A program made the position numbers and the translations under genes. A DNA stretch of 64,000 bases from positions 62,001-126,000 of the forward strand of contig NZ_NOZR01000012.1 in assembly GCF_002250655.1 (NCBI RefSeq), in the 5' to 3' direction. Below the pieces are notes generated by a model. That model searched no databases. It was not told where the DNA came from and worked only from the letters and a program-made list of their open reading frames with translations. Source of the DNA: Mycolicibacterium sphagni. Lineage in GTDB: Bacteria > Actinomycetota > Actinomycetes > Mycobacteriales > Mycobacteriaceae. This document shows positions 44,933 to 53,929 of the stretch, piece by piece (position 1 is the stretch's first letter; each line of letters opens with the position of its first letter).

Positions 44933-46294
44933 ATGACCCACCCCGGTGCCACTCCATCGGATAAGCACAAGGTCGTCGTCATCGGTTCGGGATTCGGCGG
45001 CCTGAATGCCGCGCAGAAGCTCAAGCGAGCCGACGTCGACATCAAGCTCATCGCCAAGACCACCCACCACCTGTTCCAGCCGCTGCTGTACCAAGTGGCG
45101 ACCGGCATCATCTCCGAGGGCGAGATCGCCCCGCCCACCCGCGTCATCCTGCGCAAGCAGGATAACTGCCAGGTGCTGCTCGGTGAGGTCACCAACATCG
45201 ATCTGGCGAGCAAGACCGTCGACTCGATCCTGTTGGGCCACACCTACCGGACGCCCTACGACACCTTGATCGTCGCTGCGGGTGCCGGGCAGTCGTACTT
45301 CGGCAACGACCAGTTCGCCGAGTGGGCCCCCGGCATGAAGACCATCGACGACGCACTCGAACTACGCGGCCGCATCCTCGGTGCGTTCGAGCAGGCGGAG
45401 CGGTCCAGCGATCCGGTCCGACGCGAGAAGCTGCTGACCTTCGTCGTCGTCGGCGCCGGCCCCACCGGTGTCGAAATGGCCGGGCAGATCGCCGAACTCG
45501 CCGACCACACTCTGCGGGGCGCGTTCCGCCACATCGACTCCACACGAGCCCGGGTGATCCTGCTCGACGCCGCGCCGGCTGTGCTGCCGCCCATGGGCGA
45601 GAAGCTCGGCAAGAAGGCGCAGGACCGGCTGGAGAAGCTGGGCGTCGAGATCCAGCTCAACGCGATGGTCACCGATGTCGACCGCAACGGGATCACCGTC
45701 AAGCGCCCCGACGGCACTATCGACCGCATCGAGTGCGCCACCAAGGTGTGGTCGGCCGGTGTGTCGGCCAGCCCGCTGGGCAAGATCATCGCCGACCAAT
45801 CCGACGCTGAGATCGACCGGGCCGGGCGGGTCAAGGTGCTGCCCGATCTGTCGATCCCCGGCCACCCGGACGTGTTCGTGGTCGGCGACATGGCGTTCGT
45901 CGACGGTGTGCCTGGGATGGCGCAGGGCGCCATTCAGGGCGCCAAGTACGTCGCCAACGTGATCAAGTCGGAGCTCAAGGGCGCCGACCCGGCCGCCCGC
46001 GAACCGTTCAGCTACTTCGACAAGGGCTCGATGGCGACGGTGTCGCGGTTCAGTGCCGTGGCCAAGATCGGCAAGATCGAGTTCGCCGGGTTCTTCGCCT
46101 GGTTGGCCTGGCTATTCCTGCACTTGGTCTACCTGGTCGGGTTCCGCACCAAGATCGCCACAATGCTGTCGTGGATCACGACTTTCCTGGGGCGTGGGCG
46201 CGGCCAGCTGACGATCACCGAGCAGCAGGCCTATGCGCGCACCACGATCGAGCAACTCCAAGCAACCGTCGAGGACGAGAAAGCTGCGTCCTGA
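44933..46294 (+). CDS. ndh: Type II NADH dehydrogenase Ndh
   Basis: A 453-residue membrane-associated flavoenzyme that oxidises NADH and reduces menaquinone without pumping protons. It has the FAD motif V-V-V-I-G-S-G-F-G-G near residue 15, the second nucleotide motif V-V-V-G-A-G-P-T-G-V-E-M-A near residue 170, and V-F-V-V-G-D-M near residue 320. The C-terminal amphipathic and hydrophobic segment (F-A-W-L-A-W-L-F-L-H-L-V-Y-L-V-G-F) anchors it. ATG 44933 is preceded by TTGAGGAG. Equivalent to Rv1854c, the main NDH-2 in mycobacteria. Confidence 0.96.
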   Translation: MTHPGATPSDKHKVVVIGSGFGGLNAAQKLKRADVDIKLIAKTTHHLFQPLLYQVATGIISEGEIAPPTRVILRKQDNCQVLLGEVTNIDLASKTVDSILLGHTYRTPYDTLIVAAGAGQSYFGNDQFAEWAPGMKTIDDALELRGRILGAFEQAERSSDPVRREKLLTFVVVGAGPTGVEMAGQIAELADHTLRGAFRHIDSTRARVILLDAAPAVLPPMGEKLGKKAQDRLEKLGVEIQLNAMVTDVDRNGITVKRPDGTIDRIECATKVWSAGVSASPLGKIIADQSDAEIDRAGRVKVLPDLSIPGHPDVFVVGDMAFVDGVPGMAQGAIQGAKYVANVIKSELKGADPAAREPFSYFDKGSMATVSRFSAVAKIGKIEFAGFFAWLAWLFLHLVYLVGFRTKIATMLSWITTFLGRGRGQLTITEQQAYARTTIEQLQATVEDEKAAS

Positions 46295-46404
46295 CGCCGC
46301 CGGTTGAACTGGGAATTGGCCGTGAGCGGACCCGAATGCACGGCGGTCTCCCGCGCTCTGCCCTAGCATTATCGACGAAGACAGTTCGACGACAAGGGGG
46401 CCCG

Positions 46405-46794
46405 ATGACATCCAATCGTTCTGTGCGTCGCGCAGCTGCGGCAGCGTTCGGCGCCGGCGCGGTGTTGCTCAGCGTGGCAGGCTCAGCTGGGTTGGTCTTG
46501 GCCGGCCCGGCCGCGGCCGACCCGCCGCCCAACTGCACCACCGCGGACATGACCGGCGTGATGGCCGGCGTGTCGGCGGCGATGTCGAACTACCTGTTCA
46601 CGCACCCAGATGTCAACGCGTTCTTCACCGGTCTGGAGGGCCTGCCCAAGGCTCAGATCAAGACTCAGACGCAACAGTATCTGGACGCCAACCCGCAGAT
46701 TCGCGCCGAACTGGATGGCGTCCGCCAGCCGTCGACCGACTTCCGCGCCCGCTGCGGCCTGCCGCAGCGCCCGATCGCCCCCGGAGTGGTCTAA
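46405..46794 (+). CDS. Secreted haemophore-like (haem-binding) protein
   Basis: A 129-residue exported protein. A signal peptide with a long alanine-rich hydrophobic segment ends near residue 38 (A-A-A-D-P). The mature part begins P-P-N-C-T-T-A-D-M-T-G-V-M-A-G-V and has F-T-H-P-D-V-N-A-F-F, ending with a second cysteine in R-A-R-C-G-L-P. The layout resembles the small mycobacterial haem-binding family that includes Rv0203, which I infer from the pattern only. It may carry haem to the cell. ATG 46405 follows AAGGGGG. It lies between ndh and the orphan kinase. Confidence 0.75.
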   Translation: MTSNRSVRRAAAAAFGAGAVLLSVAGSAGLVLAGPAAADPPPNCTTADMTGVMAGVSAAMSNYLFTHPDVNAFFTGLEGLPKAQIKTQTQQYLDANPQIRAELDGVRQPSTDFRARCGLPQRPIAPGVV

Positions 46795-46849
46795 CCCGCT
46801 CTCGGCGCGGCCCCATGATGTTGGGGCGCCGCGCCCTAAGGTGGTCGTC

Positions 46850-48220
46850 GTGGTCGTGAAGCCCGACGAGATCGTCTACCGCGTGCTGCAACGGCTGCCT
46901 ACCCGCATGCTGTCGCTGCGCACCATCGTGATCGTTGCGGCGCTGTCCGTCGTGATCCTGGTGCTCACCCTGGGCACCTGGGTGTGGGTCGGCGTCACCA
47001 ACGACCAGTACAGCCAGCTGGACCGTCGGCTGGATTCGGTCAGCAGCCTGGGTGATTTCAGCGCACTGTTGACCACGTCCGGCCCCAGTAGCGTCAGCTC
47101 GCCCACGCCCGACGGGAACCTGGTGCGCACCATCCGGGTCGGGGCCATGACGGTGTCGGTGCCTTCCGAGGTGGTGCTGCCGGCCCTGGGTAACGGCTAC
47201 GCCAATACCGCCATCGACGGCGTCGAATACCGGGTGCGCACGTTCGGGGTCGGCGGGGCCACCATCGCGCTTGGCGCGCCGCTGGCCGAGACCCAGCGCC
47301 GAATCGCCGAACTGCACCTGCGCGTGCTGCTGATCTGCGCGGGGGTGATCGCCGGCACCATCGTGGTGGGCTGGCTGATCTCGCTGATCATGATCAATCC
47401 GTTCCGAGTGCTGGCCCAGCAGGCCCGTGCGATCAACGCCCAGTCCAACCCCGATGAGGTACAGGTCCGCGGTGTCAAGGAGGCGGTGGAGATCGCCGAG
47501 GCCGTCGAGGGCATGCTGGCCCGCATCGGCGACGAGCAGGCCCGCACCAAGGCCGCCCTGGAGTCGGCCAGGGACTTCGCCGCCGTCGCCTCCCACGAGC
47601 TGCGCACTCCGCTGACCGCCATGCGCACCAACCTCGAGGTGCTCTCCACCCTGGACCTGGCGCCCGAGCAGCGCACCGAGGTGATCGGTGACGTGATCCG
47701 CACCCAGAGCCGCATCGAGGCCACCCTGACCGCGCTGGAACGCCTGGCTCAGGGCGAGCTGACCACGGCCGACGATTTCGTGCCGTTCGACGTCACCGAA
47801 CTGCTCGACCGCGCCGCCCATGACGCCGAACGTATCTACCGCGACCTCAAGGTGTCGCTGGTGCCCTCACCGGCGGTGCTCATGGTGGGGCTGCCGGTCG
47901 GGCTGCGGCTGGTCATCGACAACGCGATCGCCAACGCCGTCAAGCACGGTGCTGCCACCGAGGTTCAGCTGTCGGTGTCCAGTTCGGCCGACGGGGTGCA
48001 GATCACGGTCGACGACAACGGCAGCGGCGTGCCCGAAGAAGAGCGGGCCGCGGTATTCGAACGGTTCTCCCGCGGTTCCACCGCATCCCGGTCCGGGTCC
48101 GGCCTCGGGCTGGCACTGGTTGCTCAGCAGGCCGAATTGCACGGCGGCACAGCCTTTTTAGCCACCAGTCCGCTGGGCGGAGCGCGGTTGGTGCTCAACC
48201 TGGCCGGCCCGCACGATTAG
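46850..48220 (+). CDS. PrrB-like sensor histidine kinase (orphan)
   Basis: A 456-residue membrane kinase. It has two membrane segments (about 25-48 and 158-180), an extracytoplasmic sensor of about 110 residues between them, a HAMP linker (N-P-F-R-V-L-A-Q-Q-A-R), then the H-box S-H-E-L-R-T-P with H249, the N-box D-N-A-I-A-N-A-V-K-H and the G-boxes D-D-N-G-S-G-V-P and G-S-G-L-G-L-A-L-V. The H-box to C-terminal part is very close to PrrB of M. tuberculosis, while the sensor differs. No response regulator is adjacent. GTG 46850 has TAAGG nearby; GTGs at 46841 and 46856 are alternatives. Its stop overlaps the convergent ureD stop by four bases. Confidence 0.88.
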   Translation: MVVKPDEIVYRVLQRLPTRMLSLRTIVIVAALSVVILVLTLGTWVWVGVTNDQYSQLDRRLDSVSSLGDFSALLTTSGPSSVSSPTPDGNLVRTIRVGAMTVSVPSEVVLPALGNGYANTAIDGVEYRVRTFGVGGATIALGAPLAETQRRIAELHLRVLLICAGVIAGTIVVGWLISLIMINPFRVLAQQARAINAQSNPDEVQVRGVKEAVEIAEAVEGMLARIGDEQARTKAALESARDFAAVASHELRTPLTAMRTNLEVLSTLDLAPEQRTEVIGDVIRTQSRIEATLTALERLAQGELTTADDFVPFDVTELLDRAAHDAERIYRDLKVSLVPSPAVLMVGLPVGLRLVIDNAIANAVKHGAATEVQLSVSSSADGVQITVDDNGSGVPEEERAAVFERFSRGSTASRSGSGLGLALVAQQAELHGGTAFLATSPLGGARLVLNLAGPHD

Positions 48221-48843
48221 AGCCGGGCGCCCTGCCAGGTCGACAGGCTGCCACCGGCGGCCAGCGCCAGTGTGATCCCGGCGGCATCAGCGGCCGGCTC
48301 GGGATAGCGCAGCTCGCTCACGCAGGCCAGCGGGGTGCCCAGAGCATCGTCGGCCACCGCTCCTTGTCCCAGCTCGACCCGGTGCCGCAGCAACGGCGCG
48401 CCAGCCACGTCGGCGTGCAAGGCGCCACTCCAAAAGCCTTCGCGCTCATCGGTTCTCCCGATCTGCACGCGTTCGCGGATCCGCAACCGCCCGGACTCAG
48501 CCAGGTGCACCCGCAGTTCGCTGAAGTGCCTGGCAGTGGCGGCGACGATGGTCGGCTCGGGATCGACGTCGAGCTCACCGGCGGCCTCGATGTGCCAGCA
48601 TGCCCATGACTGGGTGGTTCCCGCTCCGGGCAACGCAACGGTGGCCGCCGCACTGCGCAGGCGCAACCGGGCGCCGGGCTCCACGATCAGCCGGATCGCG
48701 ATGGTGTCCCCGCCCAGCGGTGTGGCCGCCGCCGACACCAGATGCACGGTGTCGGGTTCGGTCTGCCGGGCGGCCAGGGCGCCGCGGCACTCGATGCGGG
48801 GCAGCCGCCCTGGTATTGCCACGACCAGCACGTCGGAACGCAT
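48217..48843 (-). CDS. ureD: Urease accessory protein UreD
   Basis: A 208-residue protein of the urease maturation complex, the same length as Rv1853. It shows the UreD-type strands with G-D-T-I-A-I-R-L-I-V-E-P-G-A-R-L-R-L near residue 46 and later R-I-R-E-R-V-Q-I-G-R. UreD binds apo-urease with UreF and UreG to deliver nickel. It is the last gene of the ure operon, six bases after ureG, and overlaps the convergent kinase gene by four bases. It starts at ATG 48843. Confidence 0.9.
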   Translation of the reverse strand: MRSDVLVVAIPGRLPRIECRGALAARQTEPDTVHLVSAAATPLGGDTIAIRLIVEPGARLRLRSAAATVALPGAGTTQSWACWHIEAAGELDVDPEPTIVAATARHFSELRVHLAESGRLRIRERVQIGRTDEREGFWSGALHADVAGAPLLRHRVELGQGAVADDALGTPLACVSELRYPEPAADAAGITLALAAGGSLSTWQGARL

Positions 48844-48849
48844 TGCGGC

Positions 48850-49530
48850 TCAACCCGGCTGGTTGACGCGCAGCTGGTCGCGCACCCACGACAAGACCGG
48901 GGACGCGGCCGGATCCTCGGTCAGTGAGATCAGCACCGTCGGGCGGCCTTCCCGCACCTTGGCAGCGTCGCGGCGCATCACGTCCAGGTCGGCGCCGACC
49001 AGCGGAGCCAGGTCGGTCTTGTTGACCACCAATAGGTCTGAGAACGTCACCCCCGGCCCGCCCTTGCGTGGCACCTTGTCGCCGCCCGCCACGTCGACGA
49101 CGAAGATCTGCACGTCGATGAGCCCGGAGGAGAACGTCGCGGTCAGGTTGTCGCCGCCGGATTCGACCAGGATCAGGTCCAGATCGTCGTGGCCCGCCAT
49201 CAGGTCGTCGATGGCGTCCAGGTTGGCGGTGATGTCGTCGCGGATGGCGGTGTGTGGGCAGCCGCCGGTTTGCACGGCGGCGATTCGGTCGTCGGGCAGA
49301 ACCGCGTGCCGGCGCAGGAAGTCGGCATCCTCGGTGGTGTAGATGTCATTGGTCAGCACCGCCAGCGACAGCTCGTCACGCAGCTGGCGGCACAGCGCGG
49401 CCACCAATGCGGTCTTGCCCGACCCGACCGGTCCGCCGATCCCTATCCGCAGCGGCTCCCCTGGCTGGCGGGTCCGCTTGGGCCGGTCGGTGTGATTGTG
49501 CGGTTGGCCGTCTATGAAATGTGGTGGCAT
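48850..49530 (-). CDS. ureG: Urease accessory GTPase UreG
   Basis: A 226-residue GTPase that supplies energy for nickel insertion into urease. It has the P-loop [11 protein letters not shown] near residue 30, the nickel motif C-P-H near residue 90 ([12 protein letters not shown]), the E-S-G-G-D-N switch and the N-K-T-D specificity motif. The histidine-rich start [10 protein letters not shown] may bind nickel. Start ATG 49530 (M-P-P-H-F); the longer frame upstream overlaps ureF and is not real. It lies between ureF and ureD. Confidence 0.95.
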   Translation of the reverse strand: MPPHFIDGQPHNHTDRPKRTRQPGEPLRIGIGGPVGSGKTALVAALCRQLRDELSLAVLTNDIYTTEDADFLRRHAVLPDDRIAAVQTGGCPHTAIRDDITANLDAIDDLMAGHDDLDLILVESGGDNLTATFSSGLIDVQIFVVDVAGGDKVPRKGGPGVTFSDLLVVNKTDLAPLVGADLDVMRRDAAKVREGRPTVLISLTEDPAASPVLSWVRDQLRVNQPG

Positions 49531-49540
49531 GCAGATTCTT

Positions 49541-50176
49541 TCAGGATACGAACAGGGGGCGTTCTCGGTGGCTGTGGCGCTCGGCCAGTTCGTCGAGCAG
49601 CGGGTCGGACAGGTCGGCGAGACGGGCGCTCGCCTGCTCGGCGGTCTGTTCGCACAATTGCGCCAAACCGAACGTGATGGCCGCGACATCGGCGGGGTCG
49701 AGGGCCAGCAGCCGCTGGGCGGCGGTGGCGGTGCCGGTCATCGTGGTGTACACGATCGACAGCGCGGTCTGCTCGGGTTCCAGTTCGCTGACCGAACCGA
49801 CACGCCCTGCGGTGACCGCCAGGTGCGGGCGGGCGCCAAGCGCGTCCCATTCGGCTGCCGGCCAGACGCGGCGGGCCAACCGCAGTAGACCACGGCCCTG
49901 TGCGCGGGAGGCGTGCCGGGCCGCGGGTGCTGGTGTGCGGGCGTCGGTTTCGGCATCTGCGGCCGCCACGGTCAGATCGCCACGGTGCACGGCGGCCGCG
50001 ACCGACGCGGAGACCAGGCCGCTGGTGCGGATCCGGCGGCGCAGATAGGCCTCCAGCGTGGCGAGGTCGACGACCAGCCGGCTGGTGATCGCCTCCTCCA
50101 CCCCGCCGGAGTGCACATGTCCCCCGGTCGGCAACCGTGAATCGGCGAGGGTCAGGAGCGTGGACAGTGCGGCCAT
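49541..50176 (-). CDS. ureF: Urease accessory protein UreF
   Basis: A 211-residue helical protein, the length of Rv1851. It begins [20 protein letters not shown], with the conserved S-R-L-P-T-G and H-S-G-G-V-E motifs, and has a C-terminal segment of long helices. UreF acts with UreD and UreG in nickel delivery. The ATG at 50176 overlaps the ureC stop in an ATGA junction, so translation is coupled. Confidence 0.93.
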   Translation of the reverse strand: MAALSTLLTLADSRLPTGGHVHSGGVEEAITSRLVVDLATLEAYLRRRIRTSGLVSASVAAAVHRGDLTVAAADAETDARTPAPAARHASRAQGRGLLRLARRVWPAAEWDALGARPHLAVTAGRVGSVSELEPEQTALSIVYTTMTGTATAAQRLLALDPADVAAITFGLAQLCEQTAEQASARLADLSDPLLDELAERHSHRERPLFVS

Positions 50177-51897
50177 CAGAACAGGAAATAGCGTTGAGCC
50201 ATGGGAAGTTCGGTGGCCGGTTGTTCGGCCCATACCTCGCCGTCGATGCGAACCGTGAAGGTGTCCGGGTCGACTTCGATGCGGGGCTGGGCGTCGTTGA
50301 GCGGCATCTGCGCCTTACCGACCGCCCGCACGTTGCCCACCGGCACCAGGCGCCGGTTGACCGAGAGTCGGTCGGCCAGCCCGTCCTCGATGGCCTGCGG
50401 GGCGACGAAGTGCACCGAGGTGGCGGCCGCGGCGGCCGGCGCGGCGCCGAACATCGGGCGCGGCAACACCGGCTGCGGCGTGGGGATCGACGCGTTGGCA
50501 TCGCCCATCGCGGCCCAGGCGATCATGCCGCCCTTGACCACCGCGTGCGGTCGCACCCCGAAAAACGCTGGCTCCCAAAGCACCAGGTCGGCGAACTTGC
50601 CGACTTCCACCGAACCGATCTCGCTGTCGAGGCCGTGGGCGACGGCCGGGCAGATGGTGTATTTCGCGATGTAGCGGCGCACCCGGTGGTTGTCAGCTGC
50701 CCCATCACCTTCCAGTGCGCCACGGCGACGTTTCATCACATGTGCGGTTTGCCACGTGCGCAGCACCACCTCACCGATGCGGCCCATCGCCTGGGCGTCG
50801 CTGCCGATCATGGAGATGGCACCGATGTCGTGCAGCAGATCCTCGGCAGCGATGGTCGAGGGCCGGATGCGGCTTTCGGCGAACGCCAGATCCTCGGGCA
50901 CGCTGGGGTTGAGGTGATGGCACACCATCAGCATGTCGAGGTGTTCGTCGAGGGTATTGACGGTGTGCGGCCGGGTCGGGTTGGTGGAACTGGGCAGCAC
51001 GTAGGACTCGGCGGCGACGGTGATGATGTCGGGTGCGTGCCCGCCGCCGGCCCCCTCGGTGTGATAAGCGTGGATGTTGCGGCCCTTGATCGCGGCAAGG
51101 GTGTCCTCGACAAAGCCCGCCTCGTTGAGGGTGTCGGTGTGGATGTTGACCTGTACTCCGGCGGCTTCGGCGACCGTCAGACAGGCGTCGATCGCAGCGG
51201 GGGTGGTCCCCCAGTCCTCGTGCAATTTGAAACCTGCTGCGCCAGAACGCAGTTGCTCCCACATCGCTTCGTGACTAACGGTGTTGCCCTTGCCCAGCAG
51301 GGCCACGTTGAGCGGCCAGGTGTCCAGCGACTCCAACATCCGGGCCAGGTGCCAGGCACCAGGGGTCACGGTGGTGGCCTTGGAGCCCTCGGCGGGCCCG
51401 GTGCCGCCGGCGATGATGGTGGTGATGCCTCCGCCGATGGCTTCTTCCATGATCTGCGGGCAGATCAGGTGCACGTGGCAGTCGATGGCACCGGCCGTCA
51501 CAATGCGGCCGTTGCCGGCGATGATCTCCGTCGACGGGCCGACCACCAGGTCGGGATGGACTCCTGACATGATGTCGGGGTTACCCGCCTTGCCGATGGC
51601 GACAATGCGGCCGTCCCGAATCCCGATGTCGGCCTTGATGATTCCCCAGTAGTCGATGATCACCGCTCCGGTGATCACGGTGTCGGGTGCGCCCTCGGCC
51701 CGGGTCGCGCGGGCTTGGCCCATCGATTCGCGTAGTACCTTGCCGCCGCCGAACACCGCTTCGTTGCCGGCCAGGCCGGGCCCGCCGCTGCGGTCCTCGG
51801 TGATCTCGATGACGAGGTCGGTGTCGGCGAGCCGGATTCGGTCGCCGGTGGTGGGGCCGAACAGCGCGGCATAGCGCGCCCGGGACAGCTCGGTCAT
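50176..51897 (-). CDS. ureC: Urease alpha subunit UreC
   Basis: A 573-residue catalytic subunit that hydrolyses urea to ammonia and carbamate. Nickel ligands are in D-C-H-V-H near residue 135, the carbamylated lysine is in G-F-K-L-H-E-D near residue 220, the catalytic histidine is in M-V-C-H-H-L near residue 320 and a later nickel-site region is in S-S-T-N-P-T-R-P. The C-terminus is Q-R-Y-F-L-F. The start ATG 51897 overlaps the ureB stop by four bases. It follows the order ureA-ureB-ureC-ureF-ureG-ureD. Confidence 0.97.
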   Translation of the reverse strand: MTELSRARYAALFGPTTGDRIRLADTDLVIEITEDRSGGPGLAGNEAVFGGGKVLRESMGQARATRAEGAPDTVITGAVIIDYWGIIKADIGIRDGRIVAIGKAGNPDIMSGVHPDLVVGPSTEIIAGNGRIVTAGAIDCHVHLICPQIMEEAIGGGITTIIAGGTGPAEGSKATTVTPGAWHLARMLESLDTWPLNVALLGKGNTVSHEAMWEQLRSGAAGFKLHEDWGTTPAAIDACLTVAEAAGVQVNIHTDTLNEAGFVEDTLAAIKGRNIHAYHTEGAGGGHAPDIITVAAESYVLPSSTNPTRPHTVNTLDEHLDMLMVCHHLNPSVPEDLAFAESRIRPSTIAAEDLLHDIGAISMIGSDAQAMGRIGEVVLRTWQTAHVMKRRRGALEGDGAADNHRVRRYIAKYTICPAVAHGLDSEIGSVEVGKFADLVLWEPAFFGVRPHAVVKGGMIAWAAMGDANASIPTPQPVLPRPMFGAAPAAAAATSVHFVAPQAIEDGLADRLSVNRRLVPVGNVRAVGKAQMPLNDAQPRIEVDPDTFTVRIDGEVWAEQPATELPMAQRYFLF

Positions 51898-52208
51898 TCG
51901 GCGTCCAACTTTCCTGGCGGATTCAGGCTCAGCCCGTGCACCTCGCGCAGGCCCCCCAGCGGAACCAGGCGCACCCGCCCCGCCACACCGGGTTCGAAAC
52001 GCACGGCGGTGCCCGCAGGGATGTCGAACCGGTACCCGTGGGCGGCCTCTCGGTCGAAGGACAGCGCGGCGTTGGCCTGCGGCAGGTGGACATGGCTGCC
52101 GACTTGCACCGGCCGGTCGCCGGTGTTGACGATCTCCAGTTCGATGCGCGGTGCGCCGGCGTTGATCTCGATGTCGCCGTCGCCGAGGAAAACCTCTCCG
52201 GGAATCAC
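51894..52208 (-). CDS. ureB: Urease beta subunit UreB
   Basis: A 104-residue structural subunit of urease. The GTG at 52208 gives M-I-P-G-E-V-F, which agrees with the M. tuberculosis start and length, and has AGAGGA five bases upstream. An in-frame GTG at 52223 would add five residues. The [11 protein letters not shown] motif near residue 36 is typical. Its 3' end overlaps ureC by four bases. Confidence 0.95.
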   Translation of the reverse strand: MIPGEVFLGDGDIEINAGAPRIELEIVNTGDRPVQVGSHVHLPQANAALSFDREAAHGYRFDIPAGTAVRFEPGVAGRVRLVPLGGLREVHGLSLNPPGKLDAE

Positions 52209-52224
52209 TGTGTCCTCTTTCACC

Positions 52225-52527
52225 TCACGGGATCGGGTGGTGAACGGTGACCAACTTGGTGCCGTCCGGGAACGTCGCTTCGACCTGCACGTCGTGCAGC
52301 ATCTCGGGCACGCCCTCCATCACCTCGTCGCGGCTGAGCACCTCACGCCCGCTGATCATCAGTTCGGCGACGGTGCGTCCGTCCCGCGCGCCCTCCAGGA
52401 CGTGATCGGTGATGAGCGCCACCGCCTCGGGATGGTTGAGCCGCAGCCCGCGTGCCTGTCGGCGGCGGGCGAGGTCGGCGGCATAGGAGATCAGCAGCCG
52501 GTCGGTTTCATGCGGTGTCAGTCGCAT
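52225..52527 (-). CDS. ureA: Urease gamma subunit UreA
   Basis: A 100-residue urease subunit with the family start M-R-L-T-P-H-E and the conserved N-H-P-E-A-V-A-L-I and [11 protein letters not shown] segments. The ATG at 52527 is preferred over an in-frame ATG at 52545 because of the family start. First structural gene of the operon, 48 bases after the thioesterase, with which it may be co-transcribed. Confidence 0.96.
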   Translation of the reverse strand: MRLTPHETDRLLISYAADLARRRQARGLRLNHPEAVALITDHVLEGARDGRTVAELMISGREVLSRDEVMEGVPEMLHDVQVEATFPDGTKLVTVHHPIP

Positions 52528-52575
52528 AGTGCGCGATCCTGCCATGGCAGGACGCGATCAGCAGGTTGGCCGGAC

Positions 52576-53004
52576 CTACCCCTGCGGCGGATCGGGCTCG
52601 AGGTTCTGCAGGCGCACCTGGCCACGGGCGACAAGTCGGTCCTTGTCGTCACGGATGGTCACCAGCCATAGCTGTTGTCGCCGGCCGCGGTGCACGGGCT
52701 CGGTGGCGCCGTAGACGGTGCCTCCGGAGATGGCTCGCAGGAAGTCGGTGTTGTTGTTGACGCCGACCACGTTGCCGCCTCCGTTGGCCGCCAGCCAGAC
52801 GAAGGCCGACGTGCTGGCCATCGACTCGATCATCGAGCAATAGACCCCGCCGTGGACTATGCCCATCGGTTGCAGCAGCTTGGGCTGGACCTCCAGCTGC
52901 GCCTTGGCGCCGTCGGTGGTCAATTCGGTGAACACCAGCCCGAGCTCGTTGTCGAACGGGGCGGAGAAGGCGATCTGCTCGATCGGCGACTGCTCTGATT
53001 CCAC
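52576..53004 (-). CDS. PaaI-family hotdog thioesterase (Rv1847-type)
   Basis: A 142-residue single-domain hotdog protein, similar in length to Rv1847. The active helix is M-G-I-V-H-G-G-V-Y-C-S-M-I-E-S-M-A-S-T near residue 47, with the H-G-G and the glutamate typical of the PaaI group. It probably acts on a short or aromatic acyl-CoA. It sits at the head of the urease genes, as in M. tuberculosis, 48 bases before ureA. A small-RNA locus with a strong terminator lies just upstream, so it must have its own promoter or depend on readthrough. Confidence 0.88.
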   Translation of the reverse strand: MESEQSPIEQIAFSAPFDNELGLVFTELTTDGAKAQLEVQPKLLQPMGIVHGGVYCSMIESMASTSAFVWLAANGGGNVVGVNNNTDFLRAISGGTVYGATEPVHRGRRQQLWLVTIRDDKDRLVARGQVRLQNLEPDPPQG

Positions 53005-53039
53005 GCATCTGTGTCTACACGAGTGATCGCCGCATGAGG

Positions 53040-53072
53040 GACGGGCCCCGCGTGCACAACGCGGGGCCCGTC
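53040..53072 (-). terminator. Terminator of the small RNA
   Basis: GACGGGCCCCGCG (53040-53052) and CGCGGGGCCCGTC (53060-53072) are perfectly complementary over 13 bp with a seven-base loop. There is no U-tract. It would stop the small RNA, and any readthrough from the gene at 53191, before the thioesterase gene. Confidence 0.85.
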
Positions 53073-53152
53073 CTCAGTACGGACCGGGGTGTCTCTGCAG
53101 CCCTCAGGACATCCGGCGCGGTCCGTTCGTCTTCAGTTGTTCTCAACGATCC
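53040..53152 (-). ncRNA. mrsI: MrsI-like iron-responsive small RNA
   Basis: A minus-strand locus of about 113 bases with no reading frame. Its promoter (see next feature) contains an IdeR-type box and its end is a perfect 13-bp GC-rich hairpin (53040-53072). The transcript can fold into a small 5' hairpin (GTTG-AGAA-CAAC), then a central stem of ACGGACCG with CGGTCCGT (53119-53126 and 53079-53086), whose upper part closes on an AGGGCUG loop (53098-53104). The position, just upstream of the Rv1847-type gene and next to blaI, is where the IdeR-controlled sRNA MrsI (ncRv11846) lies in M. tuberculosis. Ends are predicted; the name rests on position and promoter, since I could not align the sequences. 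Confidence 0.75.
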
Positions 53153-53158
53153 GTCACA

Positions 53159-53187
53159 ACAATAGGCAAGGCTTGCCTAAGTGACAA
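53159..53187 (-). promoter_or_regulatory. Promoter with embedded IdeR box for the small RNA
   Basis: On the minus strand TTGTCA (53182-53187) and TATTGT (53159-53164) are a -35/-10 pair 17 bases apart. An IdeR-type 19-mer, ATAGGCAAGGCTTGCCTAA (53162-53180, 14 of 19 to consensus), covers the spacer and the edge of the -10 element. A repressor bound there would block RNA polymerase, predicting expression only in low iron. Confidence 0.75.
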
Positions 53188-53190
53188 GAC

Positions 53191-53910
53191 CTACACAGCC
53201 CGCCGCAGCGCCCGCACCGGAAGTCCGAAGCCCGCCAGGGCATCGAGCACTGACTGGCCGCGACGCATGCAGGTGAGCTCGCCGCTGCCGGTGAGTATCG
53301 GCACCTGGGTGGCGGTGATGACCACCGCTGAGCCGACCATCTGCCACATCGCGGCCGGGGTCAGCGAGTCATGGCTGAGGTGCTGCAGGTATTCGAAGAT
53401 CGGCTCCAGCGAGCGATGGCAGCGGTGTGCCGTCCAGGTCGCCAGCGCCAGTTCATTGGGCAACCGCACCACACCATTGGTCGCCGGATCGTCGGGCAGC
53501 ACCCGCAGTGTCGGGTCCACAACCGCGGTCCAGTCGATCGCGCCCTCGGAGTCGACGTGCATCCAGAGATTTCCCGGCCCGGCGTCCCACGCCCGGGCCT
53601 CGAGCACGAACAGCGTCACCGTCCGGCCCAGCACCGCGTGGGTGAACGTGGCCGCTAATTGTTGGGCGACGGCGCGGCGATCGCCCAGCTCGGCCACCGC
53701 GGCTTCGAACATGGTGGCCAGCCGGCCCGTCGTCGTCACCGAGTCGAGGGCCCACCACCGGCGCCGTGAGACGTCGGCCATCACGGCTACGCCGTGCACC
53801 CGCGGAGAATCCGGGCTCAGCTGGCGTAATCGGTTGCTGGATTCGTGCAAGGGCAAGACGCGGCGAATGCTCATTCCGTCGATCAGCGGATCAGCGACGG
53901 CTGTGGTCAC
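53191..53910 (-). CDS. IdeR-boxed protein, possibly FhuF/siderophore-reductase-like
   Basis: A 239-residue soluble protein that I do not firmly recognise. The C-terminal half, with W-T-A-H-R-C-H-R-S-L-E-P near residue 165 and L-T-P-A-A-M-W-Q-M-V-G-S-A near residue 193, faintly resembles the FhuF-like siderophore-iron reductase fold, but the C-C and C-x-x-C iron-sulfur cysteines of true FhuF at the C-terminus are absent. No signal peptide or membrane segment. The GTG at 53910 has a GAGGAGG Shine-Dalgarno. Two IdeR-type boxes lie upstream, so it is expected to be repressed by iron. Its 3' end is next to the MrsI-like promoter. I do not recall a counterpart at this place in M. tuberculosis. Confidence 0.7.
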   Translation of the reverse strand: MTTAVADPLIDGMSIRRVLPLHESSNRLRQLSPDSPRVHGVAVMADVSRRRWWALDSVTTTGRLATMFEAAVAELGDRRAVAQQLAATFTHAVLGRTVTLFVLEARAWDAGPGNLWMHVDSEGAIDWTAVVDPTLRVLPDDPATNGVVRLPNELALATWTAHRCHRSLEPIFEYLQHLSHDSLTPAAMWQMVGSAVVITATQVPILTGSGELTCMRRGQSVLDALAGFGLPVRALRRAV

Positions 53911-53929
53911 GACACCTCCTCGGCTCTAG

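Noticed and set aside
50137..51567. A 476-codon plus-strand frame
   Set aside because: It is antisense to ureC, whose nickel-site motifs are intact.
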